Source of the DNA: Thalassobacillus devorans
GTDB lineage: Bacteria; Bacillota; Bacilli; Bacillales; Halobacillaceae
Length of the DNA: 64,000 nt
Assembly: GCF_011761345.1 (NCBI RefSeq)
Contig: NZ_JAASRY010000001.1
Location: 992,001 to 1,056,000, forward strand
Direction: 5' to 3'
Numbering within the stretch: the first letter of the stretch is position 1; each line of letters opens with the position of its first letter. A program made the translations under genes and the position numbers. The notes beneath the pieces were generated by a model. That model had not been told where the DNA came from. It was given only the letters and a program-made list of their open reading frames with translations, and searched no databases. Shown here piece by piece: positions 1-9,013 of this stretch.

Positions 1-672
1 GAAGCCCGAAAAATACTGACCCAGGAAGAAGCGCAAAAATTAATTGATATGGATGAAGTCAGCCAGCAGGCTATTGAAAAGGTAGAACAATCTGGCATGA
101 TCTTTATCGATGAAATCGATAAAGTCGCCGCTAAAAGTGATAATCAGGCGAATGTTTCCCGGGAAGGTGTCCAGCGGGATATACTGCCGATCGTAGAAGG
201 ATCAACTGTTGTGACGAAGCACGGGCCTGTAAAGACGGATCATATTTTATTTGTTGCGGCAGGTGCTTTTCATATGGCTAAACCTTCTGATCTTATTCCT
301 GAACTGCAGGGAAGATTTCCGATTCGTGTAGAATTGGAAAAACTTACAGTAGAAGACTTTAAACGGATTTTGAGAGAGCCTTCCAATGCACTTTTAAAAC
401 AATATGAAGCTTTATTGGAAACAGAAGGTATAAAGGTTGAATTTTCTGACGAAGCTGTAACTAAGCTAGCAGAAATCGCCTTTGAAGTTAATCAGGACAC
501 AGATAATATCGGCGCACGAAGACTGCATACGATTCTTGAGAAATTGCTGGAGGATTTATCGTTTGAAGCTCCCGATGTAACGATGGATACGATAAAAATC
601 ACCCCACAATACGTCGATGAAAAACTTAGCAGCATCGTGAAAAATAAAGATTTAAGCCGGTTTATTCTTTAG
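1..672 (+). CDS. hslU: HslU (ClpY) AAA+ ATPase subunit, 5'-truncated by window edge
   Basis: Only the C-terminal 223 codons are present; the reading frame is open from base 1. HslU unfolds protein substrates with ATP and feeds them to the HslV (ClpQ) peptidase in the cytoplasm. The fragment shows the Walker B motif FIDEIDK (fragment residues about 35-41), the conserved stretch [18 protein letters not shown] (about 95-112), the sensor-2 motif [12 protein letters not shown] (about 176-187) and the short C-terminal tail FIL, which in this family docks into HslV. It is followed 30 bp later by codY, the usual order in Bacillaceae (xerC-hslV-hslU-codY). The N-terminal Walker A region lies outside the window. 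Identification is very secure. Confidence 0.97.
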   Translation, partial: EARKILTQEEAQKLIDMDEVSQQAIEKVEQSGMIFIDEIDKVAAKSDNQANVSREGVQRDILPIVEGSTVVTKHGPVKTDHILFVAAGAFHMAKPSDLIPELQGRFPIRVELEKLTVEDFKRILREPSNALLKQYEALLETEGIKVEFSDEAVTKLAEIAFEVNQDTDNIGARRLHTILEKLLEDLSFEAPDVTMDTIKITPQYVDEKLSSIVKNKDLSRFIL

Positions 673-702
673 TAAGCGAGTAAAGTTAGGAGGAAGAGAA
701 AC

Positions 703-1482
703 ATGCAATTATTAGAACGTGCCAGAAAAATCAACTCTATGTTACAGAAAACAACAGGGAAATCAGTTAATTTCAATGACATGTCAGCCACTTTGCGCGA
801 TGTCATTGGTGCCAACATTTTTATTTTGAGTCGCCGAGGTAAGCTATTAGGTTTTGCGATCAAACAGGAAATTGAGAATGAGCGTATGAAAGCGATGCTT
901 TCAGAACGTCAGTTCCCGGAAGCGTATACCCAAAATCTATTCACCATTCAGGAAACAACTGCTAATATCGATATTGATAGTGAATATACCGCATTTCCTG
1001 TAGAAAACAGGGAACTTTTTGAAAATGGTCTCACGACTATCGTACCGATTATCGGAGGTGGGGAACGCCTTGGAACGTTGATCCTAAGCCGCCTGAGTGA
1101 CAGTTTTGAAGAAGATGACCTGTTGCTTGCTGAATACGGTGCTACTGTTGTAGGGATGGAAATCCTTCATGAAAAGACGGAAGAAATCGAGCAGGAAGCA
1201 AGAAGTAAGGCTGTTGTTCAGATGGCGATCAGTTCCTTGTCTTATAGTGAACTGGAGGCGATTGAGCACATTTTTGATGAGCTGGAAGGTAACGAAGGGC
1301 TGCTTGTTGCCAGCAAGATCGCGGATCGTGTCGGCATCACCAGATCCGTCATCGTTAACGCCTTACGTAAATTGGAAAGTGCCGGGGTTATAGAATCCCG
1401 TTCCCTTGGAATGAAAGGTACCTATATCAAAGTGCTCAATAACAATTTCTTAGTAGAACTTCAAAAACTTCGTACAAATTAA
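703..1482 (+). CDS. codY: CodY global nutritional repressor
   Basis: 259 aa, the normal family length. CodY senses GTP and branched-chain amino acids and represses nitrogen, amino acid and motility genes during rapid growth. An N-terminal GAF ligand domain spans about residues 1-155. A C-terminal winged helix carries the highly conserved [16 protein letters not shown] and [16 protein letters not shown] stretches (about 205-238). The ATG at 703 is preceded by the strong ribosome site AGGAGG at 690-695. It is the last gene of the hslVU-codY operon, shown by the perfect-stem terminator 40 bp downstream. Candidate CodY boxes occur later in the window, before flgB and asd. Confidence 0.98.
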   Translation: MQLLERARKINSMLQKTTGKSVNFNDMSATLRDVIGANIFILSRRGKLLGFAIKQEIENERMKAMLSERQFPEAYTQNLFTIQETTANIDIDSEYTAFPVENRELFENGLTTIVPIIGGGERLGTLILSRLSDSFEEDDLLLAEYGATVVGMEILHEKTEEIEQEARSKAVVQMAISSLSYSELEAIEHIFDELEGNEGLLVASKIADRVGITRSVIVNALRKLESAGVIESRSLGMKGTYIKVLNNNFLVELQKLRTN

Positions 1483-1522
1483 TAAGAAAGAACAAAAAGT
1501 ACAGTTTCGTGAAATAACTTAC

Positions 1523-1556
1523 AAGCTCAGAGTCGATAATGACTCTGAGCTTTATT
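1523..1556 (+). terminator. Rho-independent terminator of the hslU-codY operon
   Basis: A perfect 10-bp GC-rich stem (GCTCAGAGTC/GACTCTGAGC at 1525-1534 and 1541-1550) with a 6-nt loop, extended by A-T pairs and followed by a T-rich tail. Confidence 0.9.
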
Positions 1557-1663
1557 TATGCCGGTTTCTTATATTCCCTATATTTTTAGGCTCTGTTAAA
1601 CTTTGTTGTTGATTTTTCATAACAGGTTTATTCCACAATAGGGCCGAAAAGTCGAAGACTTGA

Positions 1664-1890
1664 TTTCGAGATATTTATTGGAGTTTAGGGGCTCCGGGAA
1701 ACGATTCGCTTTCCGTGGGCGTGTGCTGAGTCTCCTCAGGCTTCGCCTTGCGGGGCCTCAGCGATCCCGCATATCCCACAGGACATTGAATTTTCATCCT
1801 GACTTTACCCACGCACGAAGAAAATGTGGATACATTTTCGAGGAGTCTCACCGTTTCCCTACGCCCCTTTGCCATAGGAAGTTCTCGAAA
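1664..1890. repeat. Nested sub-element A inside composite copy 1
   Basis: Bounded by the inverted pair TTTCGAGA (1664-1671) and TCTCGAAA (1883-1890), and internally by GGGAAACG (1696-1703) and CGTTTCCC (1852-1859). It contains the nested hairpin GCTGAG (1725-1730)/CTCAGC (1757-1762) with the apical stem AGGCTTCGCCT. In the related copy at 26 kb, the sequences flanking this unit are contiguous (GACTTGATT directly before the TTGTGAAAAACGCCCTATG homologue), so A behaves as an insertion. Confidence 0.7.
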
Positions 1891-2027
1891 ACGCGATTGT
1901 GAAAAATGCCCTATGATAATAGCGAGAAGACTTTGGTCCTCTTACATTCTTTATAAATGCCTGAGGGTGAAGGCTTTTTTGTACGCCCTTTCTCCTTTTG
2001 AAGGGTCCGTTTGTTACAAATTTGGCT

Positions 2028-2274
2028 GGATGGGCGGGGAAACGGGGAGACTCCCGCGGGAGGAGGGGCTAGGCGAGATCCCACAGGGCTATAGCCCGAG
2101 GAAGCTTGCCAGGTCCCCCGCAGGAAAGAAATGAATGCGTAATCGCCTTGGGAGACACGACACGCATAAGCAGAACAGCACAAGGGAAGTGATTTTTCTT
2201 CCCGTTGATGGGCTGCTTATGTCGCGAGTGTCTAGGCGATGGAGCTGGAAAGCGAGTCGTTTCCCTGCCCATCC
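2028..2274. repeat. Core B palindromic unit carrying the 124-bp insert
   Basis: Terminal inverted repeats of 17 bp with one mismatch: GGATGGGCGGGGAAACG at 2028-2044 and CGTTTCCCTGCCCATCC at 2258-2274. The internal hairpin is GGCGAG (2072-2077)/CTTGCC (2105-2110) with the apical GGGCTATAGCCC. Without the insert the unit would be 123 bp, against 122 bp for the uninterrupted copy at 26064-26185. Confidence 0.8.
2129..2252. mobile_element. 124-bp structured insert (copy 1), MITE- or RNA-like
   Basis: Lies between two GGAAAG direct repeats (2123-2128 and 2247-2252) within core B. Predicted fold: ATCGCCT (2142-2148) and AGACAC (2153-2158) pair with GTGTCTAGGCGAT (2228-2240), leaving a 4-nt bulge. 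CATAAGCAG (2165-2173) pairs with CTGCTTATG (2213-2221), and GGGAAG (2184-2189) with CTTCCC (2198-2203). A 118/124 identical copy of the same length lies at 46639-46762, at the same shell position. No open frame of note. Confidence 0.75.
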
Positions 2275-2300
2275 CTTATTTTTAAGATAACGGCCCCAAC

Positions 2301-2629
2301 TCGCTCTATTAAAACTCCACGCAAAGCTAACGTAGTCTCTGTCTGAAAAATATCCTCTCCATGTTCACAAATGGTAGATTCCTTTTGTTTATGTTGTGTG
2401 TCATAATATTGGTAGGATGTTCATTATTCGTCAAAATCCTACAAAATTCCTACAAAAAGCTTTTAATGTAAAAATATGTCTAATTATTAATTGAAAATAC
2501 CTGGTAATATAGTCGTTTTCTGTAAGGTTTCATAACATATTGACGAATTCGCATAGACAACGTGTCATTAATTCCTTACAATGTGTTGGTAGGTTATGGG
2601 ACCATGTCCATAAATCAGGAGGTAGTAAG
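2301..2629 (+). promoter_or_regulatory. Upstream region of the fla/che operon
   Basis: An AT-rich stretch between the repeat and flgB that should hold the operon promoter(s). I could not find a well-spaced sigma-A or sigma-D promoter. TTGACG at 2540-2545 lacks a good -10 hexamer at normal spacing. The 15-mer at 2485-2499 matches the CodY consensus AATTTTCWGAAAATT at 10 of 15 positions, including GAAAAT; this is weak. CodY control of this operon is known in B. subtilis, so the match is noted but unproven. Confidence 0.3.
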
Positions 2630-3031
2630 ATGAATTTATTTGGAGGTACCATCCAGACACTGGAGAATTCCTTAAACTACGCATCTAAGAAAAACAATAC
2701 GATTGCAAATAATATTGCGAATGTAGATACTCCAGGCTTTAAGGCTAAGAAGGTTTTATTCAAAGATTTGCTGGCTGAAAAACAGAAAGAAAGTATTTCA
2801 GGGACTCGCACACATCCTCAACATCTTCCGATTGGCGGGGCTTCCAATGATTCAATGGCCTATAAAGTAGTGAAAGATAATGGGACTGCCTATAATCACA
2901 ACGGAAATAATGTGGATATCGACAAAGAAATGAATGAGCTCGCAAAAAACCAGCTCTTTTATCAATCAATGGTCGATCGTTTAAATGGAAAGTTTCGGAG
3001 TCTGGAAACTGTAATCAAGGGAGGTAGATAG
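2630..3031 (+). CDS. flgB: Flagellar proximal rod protein FlgB
   Basis: 133 aa. Forms part of the flagellar rod. The family signature NNIANVDTPGFKAKK lies near residues 25-40 (type III export and rod assembly), and the C-terminal amphipathic helix ends in FRSLETVIKGGR. I chose the ATG at 2630 because AGGAGG lies 8 bp upstream and the encoded start MNLFGGTIQTLE fits the family; the frame is open further upstream to 2540, but that extension lacks a ribosome site and homology. First gene of the fla/che operon; its stop is directly followed by flgC. Confidence 0.95.
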   Translation: MNLFGGTIQTLENSLNYASKKNNTIANNIANVDTPGFKAKKVLFKDLLAEKQKESISGTRTHPQHLPIGGASNDSMAYKVVKDNGTAYNHNGNNVDIDKEMNELAKNQLFYQSMVDRLNGKFRSLETVIKGGR

Positions 3032-3032
3032 T

Positions 3033-3491
3033 GTGGGCATTTTTCAGTCTATGAATACGAGTGCAAGTGCGTTGACTGCCCAGCGTCTGCGAATGGACAC
3101 TATATCTTCCAACATTGCTAATGCGGAGACCACCAGGGCCCAATTAAATGAAAACGGAGATTGGCAGCCCTATCGACGCAAACAGGTTGTTTTTGAATCT
3201 GGACAGAAAAGCTTCGGTACATATTTGAAGAAAGCGACAGCAGCGTCCGCTGATTCAGCAGAAGGAGTACGGGTCAGTGAAATCCGGGAAGATGACAAAG
3301 AGCCATTTAAAATGGAGCATAATCCCAATCACCCTGATGCGGATGAAGACGGCTATGTAAGGTTACCTAATGTCGATCCGCTAAGGGAAATGGTCGATTT
3401 AATGAGCGCTACCCGTTCTTATGAAGCCAACATTACTTCCATTAACGCTTCAAAGTCAATGTTGATGAAAGCGCTAGAAATCGGAAAATAA
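3033..3491 (+). CDS. flgC: Flagellar proximal rod protein FlgC
   Basis: 152 aa. Rod protein of the flg_bb_rod family. The N-terminal signature SSNIANAETTRA lies near residues 24-35, and the C-terminal rod helix SYEANITSINASKSMLMKAL near 129-148. The GTG start at 3033 is one base after the flgB stop and is preceded by GGGAGG, so translation is probably coupled. Co-transcribed with flgB and fliE. Confidence 0.95.
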   Translation: MGIFQSMNTSASALTAQRLRMDTISSNIANAETTRAQLNENGDWQPYRRKQVVFESGQKSFGTYLKKATAASADSAEGVRVSEIREDDKEPFKMEHNPNHPDADEDGYVRLPNVDPLREMVDLMSATRSYEANITSINASKSMLMKALEIGK

Positions 3492-3505
3492 GGCAGGTGA
3501 AAGTT

Positions 3506-3811
3506 ATGACCAATTTGTCCGCAGTTAGTCAGGTGTCTCCATTTCTTAACAAATCACAGACAAACCTAAAGAATACTCCCGCTGAGGCCCATAGTGCTTT
3601 TGCCTCCGACTTAAAAAAGGCGATAACAGGTTTAAACAGCAGCCAAAAACTATCAGATCAAAAAACAGAAGCATTGGCAAAAGGAGAAATCAATGATTTG
3701 CATGACGTTATGACAACTGCAAAAAAAGCGAGTATCACTTTACAGACTTCTGTAGAAGTCCAGGGTAAAGTGATAGAAGCCTATCGTGAAATTATGCGGA
3801 TGCAAGTGTAA
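3506..3811 (+). CDS. fliE: Flagellar hook-basal body protein FliE
   Basis: About 101 aa. FliE links the MS-ring to the rod and helps open the export gate. The C-terminal part with the TSVEVQGKVIEAYREIMRMQV region matches the family. The frame also has a GTG at 3497, but the ribosome site AGGCAGGTGA is better placed for the ATG at 3506. Sits between flgC and fliF as in other Bacillaceae. Confidence 0.9.
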   Translation: MTNLSAVSQVSPFLNKSQTNLKNTPAEAHSAFASDLKKAITGLNSSQKLSDQKTEALAKGEINDLHDVMTTAKKASITLQTSVEVQGKVIEAYREIMRMQV

Positions 3812-3875
3812 TTCCGTTCTATCGCGATTCGATATTATATTATTCTGATGAAGTGTGTGTTTTATGGGGGCAATT

Positions 3876-5477
3876 ATGAGAAAAAATTTATTAATTTTCA
3901 AAGAATCTGTTTCGAACTTTTGGAAAGAACGGACGAAAGCACAAAAAGGAACACTGATTGGTTCGGTACTGATCTTTTTTATCGCTTTGCTTTTGATAAG
4001 TATTTTATCTTCAAAAAGCAATATGGTCCCCCTTTACCAAAACCTTTCTTTACAGGAAATCGGTCTGATGAAAACGGAACTGGACGCACGCAATACACCC
4101 TATAAGTTGACGGAAGGCGGTACAACCATACTGGTGCCAGAATCGCAGGTCGATACACTTTTAGTAGAGTTAGCTGCAGCAGGCCTTCCTAAAAACGGCA
4201 GCATCGATTATTCCTTTTTTAGTGAAAACACATCCTGGGGGATGACGGACAACGAATTCGACATGATCAAACTGGATACAATGCAGACCGAATTGGCTAA
4301 TTTAATGATTGGAATTGAAGGGATCCAGGACGCGCAAGTAATGATCAATCAGCCGCCCGAACCAGTATTTATCGGGGATGAAAGCCAGGAGTCCACAGCA
4401 TCTATAGTATTACATACAACACCAGGTTATCAGTTCAAAGATAATCAGCTGCAAGGACTTTATAACCTCGTTTCCAAATCAGTACCAAATCTATCTACTG
4501 ACAATATCGTCATCATGAATCAATATTTTGAGTATTACGATCTAAATAATTCAGAATCACTGGCAAGTGGAGATACATATACCCAACAGCAAAACATCAA
4601 GAAGGATATTGAGCGGGATATTCAGCGCCGCGTACAGCAAATGCTGGGAACTATGATCGGTATGGATAAAGTAGTGGCTTCTGTCACCACAGATATCGAT
4701 TTCACACAGGAAAACCGGGTAGAAGAACTAGTAGAACCGGTCGATCCAGACACGATGGAGGGCCTTCCTGTCAGCGTGGAACGCTTAACAGAAACCTATA
4801 CAGGCAATCCGCCGATAGAAGGCGGTGTTCCTGCAGGAGAGGAAGACGTACCGGGTTACAATGCAGAAGATGAGGCCGGCGAAGGAGATTATGAAATGGT
4901 CAAAGAGACCATTAATAACGAGTTTGACCGGATTCAACGTGAAATCGTCGAAAGTCCATATAAAATCCGGGACATTGGTATACAGGTAGCAATTGACACT
5001 TCAAAAGGCACGGATGAAGCTGGAGATGTTCAACTTTTATCGCAACAGGAACAAGCAACTGTAGAAGCCAGTGTCAGTTCACTTCTCGACTCGATTATAT
5101 CTACCTCTGTTGCAGCCCCATATGAAGTGAGTTCACCAGGTGAAAAGGTATCGATTGTCTTTCAGGAATTCAGCGGAGCGGAAGCGAAATCACCTGCCTC
5201 GCCTGTCATCCCGTTATGGGCCTATATTGCGGGGGGCATATTGCTCGTTATCGTACTCACGTTATTATGGGTATTATTTCGTAAAAAACGTGAAGAGGAA
5301 TACGAAGAAGAAAACTACCAGGAATTTATCCAGAAACCGTTGGAAGAACCTATCCCTGAGCTGGATGTCGAAAAAGACACAGAGGAAACGAAAAAACGTA
5401 AACAGCTGGAACGAATGGCCAAAGAAAAGCCGGAGGATTTCGCCAAGCTTTTAAGGTCCTGGATTGCGGAAGATTAG
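3876..5477 (+). CDS. fliF: Flagellar MS-ring protein FliF
   Basis: 533 aa. It forms the membrane ring that scaffolds the basal body and export gate. Two membrane spans are visible: about residues 25-46 (GTLIGSVLIFFIALLLISIL) and about 445-467 (IPLWAYIAGGILLVIVLTLL). Between them is the large extracytoplasmic ring-building domain with an acidic, proline-rich insert near 290-330. The C-terminal cytoplasmic tail that binds FliG ends in FAKLLRSWIAED. The ATG at 3876 follows GGGGG by 5 bp; an upstream GTG at 3855 is less likely. Confidence 0.95.
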   Translation: MRKNLLIFKESVSNFWKERTKAQKGTLIGSVLIFFIALLLISILSSKSNMVPLYQNLSLQEIGLMKTELDARNTPYKLTEGGTTILVPESQVDTLLVELAAAGLPKNGSIDYSFFSENTSWGMTDNEFDMIKLDTMQTELANLMIGIEGIQDAQVMINQPPEPVFIGDESQESTASIVLHTTPGYQFKDNQLQGLYNLVSKSVPNLSTDNIVIMNQYFEYYDLNNSESLASGDTYTQQQNIKKDIERDIQRRVQQMLGTMIGMDKVVASVTTDIDFTQENRVEELVEPVDPDTMEGLPVSVERLTETYTGNPPIEGGVPAGEEDVPGYNAEDEAGEGDYEMVKETINNEFDRIQREIVESPYKIRDIGIQVAIDTSKGTDEAGDVQLLSQQEQATVEASVSSLLDSIISTSVAAPYEVSSPGEKVSIVFQEFSGAEAKSPASPVIPLWAYIAGGILLVIVLTLLWVLFRKKREEEYEEENYQEFIQKPLEEPIPELDVEKDTEETKKRKQLERMAKEKPEDFAKLLRSWIAED

Positions 5478-5489
5478 GGGGAATATTAG

Positions 5490-6500
5490 ATGCCTAAAAG
5501 AAAAACATTGACGGGTAAACAAAAAGCAGCGATTCTTTTAATTTCTCTCGGTCCAGATGTTTCCGCGCAAGTATACAAGCATTTATCAGAAGAAGAAATT
5601 GAAAAGTTGACCCTGGAGATTTCTTCAGTCCAGAAGGTCGAGGCGAAACAAAAAGATGCTATTTTGGAACAATTCCACCAGCTTGCTTTAGCTCGGGATT
5701 ACATTACCCAGGGCGGGGTTGATTATGCAAGAACGGTGCTTGAGAAAGCGATGGGAGAAAACGAAGCTTCTAATATCATCGGAAGACTCACCTCTACTTT
5801 GCAGGTAAGGCCGTTTGACTTTGCGAGGAAAGCAGACCCGCAACAAATTTTAAATTTCATCCAGAATGAGCACCCACAGACGATTGCGCTCGTACTATCC
5901 TATTTGGATTCCGCACAGTCTGCTGAAATCTTATCTCAGCTTCCCCAGGAAATGCAGGCGGATATTGCCAAACGAATAGCTTTAATGGATTCGACTTCCC
6001 CGGAAATCATTAATCAAGTAGAACAAATTCTGGAACGGCATTTATCATCTACAGGGACACAGGATTATACACAGACCGGTGGGATCCCGGCGGTAGTTGA
6101 AGTGCTGAATGGTGTCGATCGAAGCACAGAACGAACCATTCTCGATGCACTCGAAATCCAGGACCCAGAACTTGCGGAAGAAATCAAAAAACGGATGTTC
6201 GTTTTCGAAGATATTGTCACTCTTGATAATCGCGCCATTCAGCGTGTGATCAGAGAGGTGGAAAACGATGACCTCCGTCTGTCACTGAAAGTAGCGAGCG
6301 AAGAAGTGAAAGAGGTTGTTTTTAACAATATGTCCCAGCGAATGGCTGATAACTTTAAAGAGGAAATGGAATTCATGGGGCCGGTACGTTTGAAAGATGT
6401 AGAAGAAGCCCAGACACGCACTGTCTCTGTCATCAGGCGATTAGAAGAAATTGGTGAAATCGTAATTGCCCGTGGTGGAGGTGACGATATTATTGTCTAA
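5490..6500 (+). CDS. fliG: Flagellar motor switch protein FliG
   Basis: 336 aa. Rotor protein that takes torque from MotA and sits on FliF at the cytoplasmic face. The middle-domain motif EHPQTIALVLSYL is near residue 126. The C-terminal domain carries the charged torque helix region (around DLRLSLKVASEEVKEV) and the conserved MGPVRLKDVEEAQ segment. It begins 12 bp after fliF with GGGGGAA as ribosome site and overlaps the start of fliH by 8 bp. Confidence 0.96.
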   Translation: MPKRKTLTGKQKAAILLISLGPDVSAQVYKHLSEEEIEKLTLEISSVQKVEAKQKDAILEQFHQLALARDYITQGGVDYARTVLEKAMGENEASNIIGRLTSTLQVRPFDFARKADPQQILNFIQNEHPQTIALVLSYLDSAQSAEILSQLPQEMQADIAKRIALMDSTSPEIINQVEQILERHLSSTGTQDYTQTGGIPAVVEVLNGVDRSTERTILDALEIQDPELAEEIKKRMFVFEDIVTLDNRAIQRVIREVENDDLRLSLKVASEEVKEVVFNNMSQRMADNFKEEMEFMGPVRLKDVEEAQTRTVSVIRRLEEIGEIVIARGGGDDIIV

Positions 6501-7254
6501 ATTTAAATCTGAAGCTAAATCACGCCTTATCCGTCTAAGGCCAGTATTATCTTCTGAACAGGCACAAAATCAGGAGAAACAACCGCAAAACCTGAACTTG
6601 GAAGCAGAGATAAAAAGGAAATTACGAGAAGCAGAACAGGAACGAAACGCTGCCCATGAGCAGGCTGAGGACCTGTTAAGAAATACAGAAGCAGAAATAA
6701 GCCACCAAAAACAAGTCTGGGAGCAGGAACGTGTGCATTTGGAAGAAGCAGCAAGAAAGGATGGATTCGAACAGGGATTATTGGAGGGGAGGAACAAAGG
6801 ATTCGAGGAATTCGCTCTGAATATTGAGAAGGCTCGCCAGGTAATCGACCAGGCAAAAGAGGAATATCAACAAATTATAGCATCGAGTGAAACGGACATA
6901 CTGGATATCGCGGTACAGGCTGCTGAAAAAGTAATATGCCAGCAGCTCACACATAGCCCGGAGAGTTTTATGTCCCTTGTGAAAGGGGTAATAGCGGATG
7001 TTCAAGATCAACCAGAAATTATTATTTCGGTCCATCCTGAGCAATATTCCCTGCTGCTTACGCAAAAGAATGAATTGGAATCACTTATTTCCAGTAAATC
7101 CAAGCTCACCATTTATCCTCATGCCCAACTTGATTCTTACAGTTGTCTGATAGAATCGCCATTTGGAAGAATAGATGCTTCCATAGACAGCCAGTTGACA
7201 GAGTTGAGGAAACAGCTTGAAGAATTTAATAATGAGGGAAACCCAGATGAATAA
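6493..7254 (+). CDS. fliH: Flagellar export ATPase regulator FliH
   Basis: About 253 aa. Stator-like partner of the FliI ATPase in flagellar type III export. The N-terminal half is highly charged and coiled-coil (about residues 20-90), with glycines in the DGFEQGLLEGRNKGFEE region typical of FliH. The C-terminal half resembles V-type ATPase subunit E. The start is uncertain. I prefer TTG at 6493, 9 bp after GGTGGAGGTG, which overlaps the fliG stop; the frame is open back to 6466. The TTG start and overlap suggest translational coupling. Confidence 0.9.
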   Translation: MSKFKSEAKSRLIRLRPVLSSEQAQNQEKQPQNLNLEAEIKRKLREAEQERNAAHEQAEDLLRNTEAEISHQKQVWEQERVHLEEAARKDGFEQGLLEGRNKGFEEFALNIEKARQVIDQAKEEYQQIIASSETDILDIAVQAAEKVICQQLTHSPESFMSLVKGVIADVQDQPEIIISVHPEQYSLLLTQKNELESLISSKSKLTIYPHAQLDSYSCLIESPFGRIDASIDSQLTELRKQLEEFNNEGNPDE

Positions 7255-8554
7255 GGCAAAACTTCTCACGGCTATCGAACAGATGGATACATATAAACGT
7301 TTTGGCAGGATTCATCGAGTAGTAGGACTGATGATTGAGTCGAAAGGACCGGAGGCGTCAATTGGCGATGTCTGTCTCATTCACTCTCCCAGTAATAAAA
7401 AGATAAAAGCGGAAGTAGTCGGATTCCACAATGAGAATATCCTGTTAATGCCTTTTAAAGAGGTGAGAGATATCAAACCAGGCAGCCTGGTAGAAGCGAC
7501 AGGTGCTCCTCTTCTTATCAAGACAGGGACTGGTTTAATCGGTAAGGTTGTCGACGCTTTGGGTAAGCCATTAGATAACCAGCCCCTGCCTAATGGCCTT
7601 CGCTCTTATCCCACTGATCAGGATCCCCCTTCTCCATTATCACGGCCGACCATTAAAGAACCGCTGCAGGTTGGGGTAAGGGCGATCGACACGCTTCTGA
7701 CCGTCGGTAAAGGACAGCGCATCGGCATTTTTGCGGGTAGTGGTGTCGGTAAGAGCACACTGATGGGAATGATCGCGAGAAACAGTTCTGCCACAATTAA
7801 TGTCATTGCTCTCATTGGCGAACGTGGACGAGAGGTCAGAGAATTTATTGAAAATGATCTTGGAAAAGAAGGATTGAAAAAATCGATCATTGTAGCAGTT
7901 ACCTCTGACCAGCCTGCATTGATGAGAATCAAAGGTGCCTATACAGCGACGGCGATCAGTGAATATTTCAGGGATTTGGGCTATCAGGTTAATTTGATGA
8001 TGGATTCGGTGACAAGGGTGGCAATGGCCCAGAGAGAAGTAGGACTGGCTACTGGTGAGCCCCCTACTACCAAAGGTTATACCCCTTCCGTCTTTGCCAT
8101 GCTGCCCAGACTATTAGAACGGACGGGCACAAGTACCCAGGGAACAATTACAGCATTTTATACCGTCCTCGTAGACGGGGATGATATGAATGAGCCGATC
8201 GCCGATACGGTCAGGGGGATATTAGACGGTCATTTCATATTAGATCGGAAGCTGGCTGAACAGAATCACTTTCCTGCTATCAATGTATTGAAATCCATAA
8301 GCAGAGTGATGAACCAGGTAATTGATGACAGCCACAAACAAGCGGCTGATCGGGTTCGCAACCTGCTTGCCACTTATGAAGAAAATAGGGAATTGATTCA
8401 GATTGGTGCCTATAAAACTGGAGCGGACAGACAAGTGGATGAAGCAATTCAGGCAAACACCACAATCAATGACTTCTTAAAGCAAGGTACCAATGAACCA
8501 GCACCTTTTCTTGAAACTTTGGACCAGTTTAACCAGTTTAATAGCGGGGGTTAA
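7247..8554 (+). CDS. fliI: Flagellum-specific export ATPase FliI
   Basis: 435 aa. Energises and orders substrate delivery to the flagellar export gate, and is related to the F1 beta subunit. Walker A (FAGSGVGKST) is at about residues 162-171, Walker B (LMMDSVTRVAMAQRE) near 249, and the GEPPTTKGYTPSVFAMLPRL motif near 270. The ATG at 7247 follows GAGGGA and overlaps the fliH stop by 8 bp. An upstream in-frame ATG lies inside fliH and lacks a ribosome site. Confidence 0.97.
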   Translation: MNKAKLLTAIEQMDTYKRFGRIHRVVGLMIESKGPEASIGDVCLIHSPSNKKIKAEVVGFHNENILLMPFKEVRDIKPGSLVEATGAPLLIKTGTGLIGKVVDALGKPLDNQPLPNGLRSYPTDQDPPSPLSRPTIKEPLQVGVRAIDTLLTVGKGQRIGIFAGSGVGKSTLMGMIARNSSATINVIALIGERGREVREFIENDLGKEGLKKSIIVAVTSDQPALMRIKGAYTATAISEYFRDLGYQVNLMMDSVTRVAMAQREVGLATGEPPTTKGYTPSVFAMLPRLLERTGTSTQGTITAFYTVLVDGDDMNEPIADTVRGILDGHFILDRKLAEQNHFPAINVLKSISRVMNQVIDDSHKQAADRVRNLLATYEENRELIQIGAYKTGADRQVDEAIQANTTINDFLKQGTNEPAPFLETLDQFNQFNSGG

Positions 8555-8559
8555 TAAGG

Positions 8560-9009
8560 ATGGCAAGTATACAAGCTTTTCATAAAATCAGAGATGTTCA
8601 TGAGAATGATAAGTTAGCAGCACAGAAAACTTACCAGCAAGCTGTAAAGAATTTTGAAGAGATAGCTGAACAATTATATTTGGGGTTGAAAAAGAAAGAA
8701 GAAACTGAGGAACAGCTGCATGAAAAGATAACAGGTGGAACATTGACTGCCCATCATTTTGCTCAAATGCAGCATTATATTACACGCCTGGACCAACAGA
8801 TAATGCAGTTGCAACCGGAGGTCAATCAGGCGAGAAATTATATGGAGAAATGCCGCAGGAAAATGACCGAGGCTCATGTGGAAGTGAAAAAGTTCGATAA
8901 ATTGATTGATAGAAAACTGAAACAGTGGCAAGACAGTCAGAAGGAAATAGAGAAAAAGCAGATGGATGAGCTTTCCCTGCAGCAATTTTTATTAGAAAGA
9001 AACAGGTGA
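8560..9009 (+). CDS. fliJ: Flagellar export chaperone/coiled-coil protein FliJ
   Basis: 149 aa, almost entirely helical and charged, as expected for FliJ, which acts as the central stalk of the FliHIJ ATPase and recycles chaperones. No enzyme motif. Its place right after fliI, its length and its composition support the call; the sequence itself is poorly conserved in this family. Confidence 0.9.
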   Translation: MASIQAFHKIRDVHENDKLAAQKTYQQAVKNFEEIAEQLYLGLKKKEETEEQLHEKITGGTLTAHHFAQMQHYITRLDQQIMQLQPEVNQARNYMEKCRRKMTEAHVEVKKFDKLIDRKLKQWQDSQKEIEKKQMDELSLQQFLLERNR

Positions 9010-9013
9010 GATC

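Larger units (their letters stand above)
1589..2300. repeat. Composite palindromic intergenic repeat, copy 1 (A/B), about 710 bp
   Basis: This fills most of the 1.1-kb gap between codY and flgB. It starts with the R-end motif GGCTCTGTTAAAC and then GTCGAAGACTTGATTTCGAG at 1651-1670. It ends near CGGCCCCAAC at 2291-2300. The same two borders bound the copy at 26031-26395 in reverse orientation. Inside are sub-element A (1664-1890), a roughly 130-bp AT-richer segment, and core B (2028-2274) with a 124-bp insert. Short open frames here lack ribosome sites and are by-products of GC-rich palindromes. No transposase is encoded. Borders are estimates from comparing copies within the window. Confidence 0.8.

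Noticed and set aside
1660-2272. Several open frames of 60-100 codons on both strands inside composite repeat copy 1
   Set aside because: They lack ribosome sites, have low-complexity GC-rich composition from palindromes, and are broken in the other copies.
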